Shown here: positions 57,574-64,000 of the stretch, one piece after another
Layout: each line of letters begins with the position of its first letter
Position numbering within the stretch: position 1 is the stretch's first letter
Source of the DNA: Karstenula rhodostoma CBS 690.94
Taxonomy: Eukaryota > Ascomycota > Dothideomycetes > Pleosporales > Didymosphaeriaceae
NCBI GenBank assembly: GCA_010093485.1
Contig: MU001493.1
Span: forward strand, 1,381,722-1,445,721
Direction: 5' to 3'
DNA: 64,000 nucleotides
Notes under the pieces: model-generated
Databases searched by the model: none
What the model saw: the letters and a program-made list of their open reading frames with translations, nothing else
Told to the model about the DNA's origin: nothing
Position numbers and translations under genes: made by a program

Positions 57574-57818
57574 TGCACTCCTACACTACAGCCAATAAGT
57601 TCACCTAAAAGGGGTATATTTTCAATTTTTTAAATTTCCCTAAATAGTATATCCTTTTATATAGTATAGTATAATTAAATTTCCCTATTATAGTAACTTA
57701 ATATACCTATCTTAGTATCCCTAGAAAATATTATAAGTTTATATAAATTTATTTTAAATATTTAATTTATTTTTATATATTTTTAAATTTTTATAAAACT
57801 TATTTTATTTATAAGCTA

Positions 57819-58008
57819 TAGAGCTATATATATTTAGTATAGTACTAATAATTAATTATTAGTACTAGAACTTAAGACTAGAGCTTTACTATATATATCT
57901 ATTATAGTACTAATAATTAATTATTAGTATTAGAATTTAAGGCTAGAGCTCTACTATATATATCTATTATAGTATAAATAATTAACTATTAGTACTAGAA
58001 TCTAAGAT
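57819..58008. repeat. Three tandem units of about 60-65 bp
   Basis: Units at 57819-57878, 57879-57943 and 57944-58008, each starting tagagct. Each carries a palindrome around tagtactaataattaa; in the first unit (57840-57867) it is an exact 28-bp palindrome, and the other copies have one or a few transitions. Confidence 0.8.
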
Positions 58009-58072
58009 TAAAGTTCTACTATATACTAGCTAATTATATAATATTATAGTATTAACTATTAATTTTATTAAA

Positions 58073-58180
58073 GTTTTTATTAGGGTCTTTACTAAGGTTT
58101 TTATTAGAGTTTTTACTAAGGTTTTTACTAGGGCCTTTATTAGAGCCTTTATTAGGGCCTTTATTAGAGTCCCTATTATA
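58073..58180. repeat. 12-bp tandem array
   Basis: About nine 12-bp units of the type gttttattaga / gcctttattagg (allowing c/t and a/g changes), with weaker copies continuing to about 58,340. Confidence 0.75.
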
Positions 58181-61100
58181 GGTAATATCTATCTTTTTAA
58201 TATTACTATAGTCTCTATTAAAGTCTTTATTAGAGTCTTTACTAGAGTCTATATCTATCTCTTTAATATTTCTAGAATTTTTATTAGTATCTTTACTAGA
58301 GTCTTTAGTAGAGTAATTTAATATATTAATAAACCCTTTTTTATTAATAATATACTCTTTAGCTATATCCCTAATATAATTACTTTTATATATTATTCTA
58401 ATATTACTTAATATATTCTTTATCTATATATACCTCTATAGTCCTTCTAGTCTATCTATAATCTACTATAAATATCCTTACTAAGTTATATTTATATATT
58501 TCTATAATTTAATTAGTACCTATTTTATATTATTTTATAAATCCTTTATAAGGTATTCTACTATACTAAAGGTAACTTTAAAGTACCCTTTAAAAGTAAT
58601 ATATAAACTATAATATATATTATTTTACTATATATTTAGTATTTATATTATTATCTTATTATTAAGGATATATTAATAATACTATTATAAGTCTATTATA
58701 TAAATACCTATACTTATATATAGATTATTAACTATATACTATATAAATACTAGTAGTAATCTAAGAAATAGGTTATAAAAATAGCTATTTATATTATTTA
58801 GTTAGCCTTATAGATATATTATTATATTATTTTACTATAATAGGTTTAAGGCTTACTTCTAAAATACTATATTATTTATTAAACTAGTATAGAGCTTAAA
58901 AGGGGATTTTATATTCCTTTTTATAATTTATAAAAACTACTCTAGTATTTATTATACCTAGTATATAGGTAGTCTATATACCTATATATTATTAGTAATA
59001 TAAAGGAGGTAGTAGATTTAAGTAGTATATATACTAATAAGTATAGAATTAAGCCTATAATAGAGGTCCTTATACTTCTATATAAAGTCCTTTACTAGTA
59101 TAGTAATAAGTTTATATTACTTTTTAGTAACTATTAGTTATAAGACTAGTTAATATAGCTACTAGTACTTTATAAAATATTAGTAATAATTCTCTAATAA
59201 TTTATCCTTTAGTACTATAGGGCTATATATTAGAATCTAGCTCTACTATTTTACTAACTTCTATATTTTCTAGTATAATATACTACTTAGTATAGTACTA
59301 ACTATAATAGGAATATCCCTTTTAGAATATTTTATTATATTTACTATTTAATTTATTATAGCTCTATTTAGTTCCTATAAATAGCCCCTTATACTAAACT
59401 TCTTTCTAATCTAGATATTATAGAGTAGCTTTAGAATATTTATATATATATAGTATATAGTATTAATTAGAAAGCTATATAGAAAGGATATTATTACTAG
59501 ATTAAATAAGTATAATTAATAAGATAGACTACTATTATATAAGATTATAAGCTTATTATATTAGTCTATAATTACTACTTATATAAGAATTCTTTTAATT
59601 TCTATATAATTTATACTATTAATTAATATATTATATCTATTAGTATAGGGAAAGTAGTAATACTTCTATCTAGTTCTAACTTATATATAGGTACCTTCTA
59701 TTATATATAATTAATAGGATTATTTAGAATTACCTAGTTATTTTATCCCTATAATCTAAATAATAGCGGGTCTATTACCTATAACTAAGGTAATATTAAC
59801 TTTTAAAATAAATATTTAACTAGTATAAATATCTAATATATCCCCTATACCTATATATAGGAGTCTTATTTTATTAATAAGTAGTTTAAGAAATATATTT
59901 ATAGTCTTATATTAAATACTTTCTAATATAATTATTATAATTAGTATATTATCTAGCTTTTTATATATTATTAATTTAAAATTATATATATTAAAAACTA
60001 CTAGTATAACTATTATATACTTCTTTATTATAGATATTAAGCTAATACTATTAATAATTAGATATAAAACTAGATAGTAGTAATTATAAAATAGGCCCTT
60101 TTTATACTAGTAATTAAAAAGTTCTCTATTATAGATATTAGTATATATATATCTATTTAGATTAGAAAACTCTCTATTCTTATAATATTAGAGCTCTAGT
60201 ACTTACTATAAACTACTAAACTAGCTTCTAAAATAGTCTACTATAGGTATATAAAAGAACTAGGTAATAGATTAAAGTAATTTATATTACTATTCTATCT
60301 CTTTAGAATAGCGAGACTAGTTATAGAAACTATATACTCTACTATTATAATATTATCTTATATATACTATATAGCTCTAGAAGTAGTAGTTAAAATAGAT
60401 TACCTTTATAGTATTAATAAGTACTTAATTTCTAAAAATAGCCTCTATTAACTCTTTAATATTTATATTATATTATTTCTAGATTATTCTATATAATACC
60501 CTCTACTATAGATAGAAATAACTTATAAAGACTTAGTATACCTCTATATTAAATAGAAAGATATAATTAGTTACTAGGCTTTAGTTCCTTTATATACTAG
60601 CTATAATATTATAATTACTTATCTTTATTAAACTATATAGTAAATAGCTTATTATACCTACTATATTAGCTTATATTTAATTTATTTATTAGATTCTAAT
60701 ATACTTACTTATCTTTTAGAAACTTATTATAGACTAGTAAATTAATATACTTATTCTAGTTATTCTCTTTATTATTACTTTCTTTAAATTACTCTTCTAT
60801 AAGTCTATTAGCTCTTATAGCTAGTATAAAATTTTTATATATAGCTTTTTCTAGGTTATTAAAAGGGATATTCTTATAGTAGTAAAGTTTAAAATACCTT
60901 TTTTTTATTTACTAACTAATACTATACCCTCTACTATATTTAAGAGGATATTTATACTAGTAGTTTCTATCTCCTATCTAGTTTATTACTAGTACTATCT
61001 AGTATAGTTTTATAGGATAAAGTATAGCTACTATACTAATCTATAATAGTATTAATATTAATAAGTAGGAGTAAACTATAATATAAAGAGGTTATTTATC

Positions 61101-62150
61101 TATATTAGTATTAGTATTAGGCTACTACTATAGGTATATATAAGAAGTAAAATAGACCTATAAAGGTAGAGTATATATATATACTAAGTATACTATACTA
61201 AATAATAATTTATATAATATAAGTAGTTATATTACTAAGTATTCTAGAACCCTAAAAGCTTATATATATCTAATCTAACTCCTTATTAACTTATATAGTA
61301 TATAAGTTATATATACTATCTATTCTTTTTTACTATAAACTTATATACTAATAGTAATTATTAATATAGAACTAATAATAGAATAAGAATATATAATATA
61401 TTTATCTCTTTTCTAATTAAATAATAAAGTACTAGTAGCTAAGTAAGGTATAGTCTATCTATAAAAAGTAAGGTAGTAATTAAATATAGTATAATATATA
61501 CCCCTTAAATACCTAAATATATTAGATACTCTAATAGATAAGCCCTAGATTAATATAGTAATATATACTATAACTATAAATATTTAAAGATACTAGAACT
61601 AGTTCTTCTAATAACTAATACTCGCTAATAGATACTAAAAGAAAGATAAAAAAAAAATTCTATAAGTAAGTTAAGTTACTAGATACCTACTATAGACTTT
61701 AAAAGTTTAAAATTATAATAATATACACTAAACGACTTAATCTATTACTAAAAAGTAGTAGTATTTAAGTTAACTAAGGTATAAACTATTTAGATATATT
61801 TAAAAAACCCTATATATAATATTATATAATAAACTATAAGTCTAGATTTTTATAGCTATTATAATAACTAAATAAACTAGTAGCTATATTTAGAGAGCTA
61901 CTAAGAAAACTAGAGTTAATATTACCTTTAGGATTAGTTTATATTTAAATAAGTAATAGCCTATAGTAGGTATATTAGAGTAGAACTATTAGTAAATCCC
62001 TAGATATAAGTACCTTCTAGTATAAAACTAAAAAAATTATTTATATTTAAAAATAAGTAGTAAAGTTTATAAACTAATACCCCTCTTATATATATATATA
62101 GTATAATCTAACTATACTTTAGGTAAATTCTTACCTAGAATATAGAGGGC

Positions 62151-62425
62151 TTATTAGCTATAATATAACTATATAATTATAAACTAAAACTAGATTTAGG
62201 GGTATCCCTTTATAAGGCCTTCTAGGGTAGCTAGTAGAGCTTAGAATAAGTATATAAATATAAGGTTTATTATTTATTATAGGGGTCTATTATTTATATA
62301 ATAAGGTATTATTAGCTATAATATAACTATATAATTATAGACTAAAACTAGATTTAGGGGTATCCCCTTATAAGACCCTCTAGAATAGCTAGTAAAACTT
62401 AGAATAATTATATAAATATAAGATT
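62151..62425. repeat. Direct repeat pair (about 110 bp) in the AT-rich block
   Basis: Copies at about 62151-62262 and 62311-62425 share ttattagctataatataact and the downstream tagatttaggggtatccc, with scattered transitions; a weaker third partial copy follows at about 62,530-62,580. Confidence 0.7.
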
Positions 62426-62739
62426 TAGTATCTAGTTCTTAGCCTTAGTTTATATTACTTAGATAAGCTATTTCTTTTATAGCTAGAGAGGGTTATTATA
62501 CTATAGGTTATTATACTACCTATTATATAAGAGTAAAGCTATCTCTAAATTTAGGGGTATCTCCTTTTAAGACTATAATAGGTAGATAGAGTAGGTATCT
62601 ATTATAGTAAGTAGAAAAAAAAGGCTAGTATAAAAAGTAATATATACTACTATAAATAACTATAAGTACTAAAATATAGAGTTTATAAAAAAGAAAGTAA
62701 GAAAAGAGTAATAGAGTTATATAATTATAGATATTAACT

Positions 62740-63253
62740 TTACTTATACTAAGTCTAATTAAATTATATAGGTAAGTAAAGTAATAGTAAATAATATATA
62801 TATCTATACCTAGAGACTATATTATTATATTAATATATAAGAGTACTTTTATATATATATAGTTAAGTATTTACTATTATAGTTAATTTCCTATATATAG
62901 GGTAGCCCTATACTAATACTAACTATTAGTAAAGAAAGAAATATTAATATAGAATATATAAGTAATCTACTATATAATATAATATAGACTTATATTACTT
63001 TTACTTTTACTAAGCCTAATTAATATATATAAGTAAGTAATATAATAGTAAATAATATATATTTCTATACCTTAAGACTATATTATTATATTAATATATA
63101 TAAATACTTTTATATATATATAGTTAAGTATTTACTAATATAATTAATTTCCTATATATAGAATAGCCCTATACTAATATTAATAATTAGTAAGTAAAGA
63201 AATATTAATATAGAATATATAAGTAATCTATTATATAATATAATATAGACTTA
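62740..63253. repeat. Tandem duplication of about 257 bp
   Basis: Unit 1 (about 62740-62997) and unit 2 (about 62998-63253) both run from tactaagcctaatt-like sequence to taatatagactta and differ by scattered transitions, consistent with RIP after duplication. Confidence 0.75.
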
Positions 63254-63904
63254 AAAGTAATAGAATAATAATAAAGGCCCTTTATATACTAAAGGATAAA
63301 GATTAACCTCTATACTTTCTACTATTTCTATAACCTCTACCCTCTACCTTATATAATTAATTACTATAAAGAGCTTTTATTTAAGCTCCTTAGTAAGCTA
63401 GTAGCGCTAGTATTACTAATAAATAATAAATCTTTAAATATAACTTAAGTTTACTAAAGTAATACTAAGTAATCTCTTATTAATCTATATATTTATAGGG
63501 GAGGGCCTAGCTTAGCTTACTTATATAGAGACTTAAAGGTAGGCTATAGAAGTTTTATAACCTAATTACTTTACTATTTATACCTATAACTATAGAATAG
63601 AGGGGGTTCTAAAAAATATAGAACCTCCTACTATAGTAAAAATTTCTTAATAATAATAGCTCTATATATAAATAATAATAACTAGTATATTACTAATACT
63701 TAGGTTATTTTTATAAAATTAAATATTGCTAGTTAAGCTTTATATAAAGCTCTATTAGCTACTAAAGTAGTTACTAATATTAAGTTATCTATAGATATCT
63801 CTTAGTACTATAACTAGTAAGCTAGATTAATAAAACTAATATCTAAAAAAACTATAGATAGATTAGAAGTCTATAGAAACTATAGATAGATTAGAAGCCT
63901 ATAG

Positions 63905-64000
63905 AAACTATATTTAATAATATTAATAATATTAATAATATTAATAATATTAATAATATTAATAGTATTAATAGTATTAATAGTATTAATAGTATTAATA
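63905..64000. repeat. 9-bp microsatellite at the window end
   Basis: About ten units of taatattaa, with later units changed to tagtattaa, running off the right edge. Confidence 0.85.

Larger units (their letters stand above)
57600..64000. repeat. AT-rich, RIP-like isochore
   Basis: About 6.4 kb to the window edge. Composition switches abruptly at about 57,600 to very A+T-rich DNA dominated by TpA, with no frame above 60 codons. It is made of degenerate repeats (listed separately). This is the expected result of repeat-induced point mutation of transposon copies in Pezizomycotina. I could not recognise which element it was. No telomere repeat is present. Confidence 0.85.

Noticed and set aside
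57600..64000. CRISPR or centromere-type array
   Set aside because: Repeat units are degenerate and not spaced like CRISPR; no evidence for centromere function from sequence alone.
1..64000. tRNA or rRNA genes
   Set aside because: I looked for T-arm-like and cloverleaf patterns in intergenic DNA and found none I could support; a covariance-model scan would settle it.

Overview
The window is a piece of a filamentous ascomycete genome (Pezizomycotina; the compact genes plus an AT-rich isochore suggest Dothideomycetes, but this is inference). The evidence is many short GT-AG introns of about 45-160 bp, fungal-only protein families, and a sharp switch near 57,600 from balanced coding DNA to about 6.4 kb of extremely A+T-rich, gene-free, TpA-rich sequence of the kind repeat-induced point mutation (RIP) leaves. 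I placed exon borders by eye from reading frame and splice motifs, and coding lengths were checked for frame.

Layout. 1-1464: aldehyde dehydrogenase (minus, runs off the left edge). 3688-4467: secreted DUF4360 protein. 4584-7106: peroxisomal ABCD half-transporter. 7779-8229: small ORF with a homopolymer frameshift. 8807-9205: EthD-like protein. 10393-18093: a 9-exon gene for a 2364-aa protein joining an NFX1/ZNFX1-type SF1 helicase, a Cys/His cluster and three CbxX-type AAA+ ATPases. 18685-20145: divergently transcribed RG-rich protein whose core resembles DXO/Rai1 decapping nucleases. 21263-22307: SDR. 24039-25841: MFS transporter. 26002-28220: AtuA/DUF1446 gene carrying two lesions, divergent from a class III CoA-transferase (28713-30509). 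31057-31761: GNAT. 31902-33115: metallo-beta-lactamase-fold protein. 33410-33856: three-exon small secreted cysteine-rich protein. 34699-36052: SPRY protein. 36319-37956: frameshifted MFS pseudogene. 38436-38687: SDR C-terminal remnant. 39104-41050: mitochondrial D-lactate dehydrogenase. 43350-44624: disordered fungal protein. 47260-51895: FG nucleoporin with a RanBP1 domain. 53261-54697: F-box protein. 54760-55888: PfkB-family kinase. 57007-57573: small protein with six RNA polymerase II CTD-like heptads. 57,600-64,000: RIP-like AT-rich block.

Most genes look like unrelated housekeeping or accessory functions. Two pairings stand out. The helicase-AAA+ giant and the DXO-like protein share a 591-bp divergent promoter and both have RNA-related features, so they may form an RNA surveillance or defence module (inference). 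The AtuA-like gene and the CoA-transferase also share a promoter and both suit acyl-CoA or terpenoid catabolism, but the AtuA gene appears broken. Gene decay (AtuA, MFS, SDR fragment, 7.8-kb ORF) is spread across the window next to intact genes.
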